Under the pieces are notes generated by a model. It ran no database searches, was not told the origin of the DNA, and saw only the letters and a list, made by a program, of their open reading frames with translations. Both the position numbers and the translations under genes were made by a program. Shown here piece by piece: positions 5,692 to 5,856 of a DNA stretch of 5,856 bases. How positions within the stretch are numbered: position 1 is the first letter of the stretch; every line of letters begins with the position of its first letter. This DNA is from an uncultured Aliterella sp. (GTDB taxonomy: Bacteria > Cyanobacteriota > Cyanobacteriia > Cyanobacteriales > Chroococcidiopsidaceae): NCBI GenBank assembly GCA_905479905.1, contig CAJQOK010000323.1:1-5856 (forward strand), read 5' to 3'.

Positions 5692-5856
5692 TTAGTGTGT
5701 CAGGTAGGCAAGCCCTACCAGTACAGCTACTAATGCGATCGCTGTCAAGGCAAAATGCTGTAAAGAAGTTCCCCCTTTCTGTACCATATTTCGCATGGCA
5801 AGCTTAACATAACTTGGTTTTGCGACAGTTGGTTCGGGTTTTTCTGTGGTGGATGT
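5692..5856 (-). CDS. DUF3285-like small membrane protein (start beyond window)
   Basis: An open frame of 54 visible residues plus TAA enters from the right edge on the minus strand. It holds a Pro/Thr-rich stretch, then KPSYVKLAMRNMVQKGGTSL, one hydrophobic helix (about residues 34-52, ALTAIALVAVLVGLAYL) and a two-residue tail (TH). This matches what I remember of the cyanobacterial DUF3285 family, short single-span proteins often annotated beside ybeY; most members are only about 60 residues, so probably only a few N-terminal residues are missing. The Lys/Arg-rich segment before the helix predicts a cytoplasmic N-terminus by the positive-inside rule. Its stop is 4 bases from the ybeY start, so the two are very likely one transcript. 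Function unknown. The HIP1 site at 5735-5742 lies in its helix codons. Confidence 0.85.
   Translation of the reverse strand, partial: TSTTEKPEPTVAKPSYVKLAMRNMVQKGGTSLQHFALTAIALVAVLVGLAYLTH

Noticed and set aside
5622..5807. Plus-strand open frame of 61 codons at the right end
   Set aside because: It is antisense to the DUF3285-like gene and the start of ybeY, both clearly coding on the other strand.
1..5856. Mobile element, CRISPR array, tRNA/rRNA gene or defence system
   Set aside because: No transposase or integrase motif, terminal repeats, regularly spaced repeats, cloverleaf or rRNA-like sequence was seen; the genes look chromosomal and ordinary.

Overview
The window comes from a cyanobacterial chromosome. 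The octamer GCGATCGC (HIP1, a cyanobacterial signature palindrome) occurs eight times in 5.9 kb, where chance would give about 0.1. The genes also fit: a cyanobacterial-type HhoA/HhoB/HtrA protease, a small DUF3285-like membrane protein beside ybeY, and a cyanobacterial-style Tat-exported metallo-beta-lactamase-fold protein. The genus cannot be fixed from the sequence alone. Nothing points to a mobile, phage or otherwise accessory region.

The layout is two convergent blocks. On the plus strand (1-1795) lies a two-component system: an OmpR/PhoB-type response regulator, cut off at its N-terminus by the window edge, followed after 31 bases by a membrane HAMP histidine kinase that starts with GTG. 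On the minus strand everything else is transcribed leftward, in this order: DUF3285-like protein (cut by the right edge), ybeY, dgkA, trpG, Tat-exported MBL-fold protein. A hairpin with a T-run (3142-3177) then ends that series. A HhoA/HtrA-type serine protease follows, with about 165-220 bases of its own upstream DNA. The protease stop codon directly abuts the histidine kinase stop codon (1795/1796), so the two transcription units meet with no intergenic base.

The minus-strand series is mostly housekeeping: 16S rRNA maturation and ribosome quality control (YbeY), lipid kinase (DgkA), and glutamine amidotransferase for anthranilate or aminodeoxychorismate (TrpG/PabA). Some junctions are tight (4 bases DUF3285/ybeY, 9 bases trpG/MBL with the ribosome binding site overlapping the trpG stop), others looser (83 and 54 bases). 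Co-transcription is therefore likely for the tight pairs and only possible for the rest. The two-component system and the periplasmic protease face each other; a shared envelope-stress role is a reasonable but unproven idea.

I see no RNA gene, CRISPR array, insertion sequence or novel multi-gene system. The points most worth a second look are the MBL-fold protein that lacks the canonical HxHxDH metal motif, the zero-gap convergent junction with inverted repeats on both sides, a possible 24-codon plus-strand ORF in the 3020-3200 gap, and the DUF3285/ybeY pairing.
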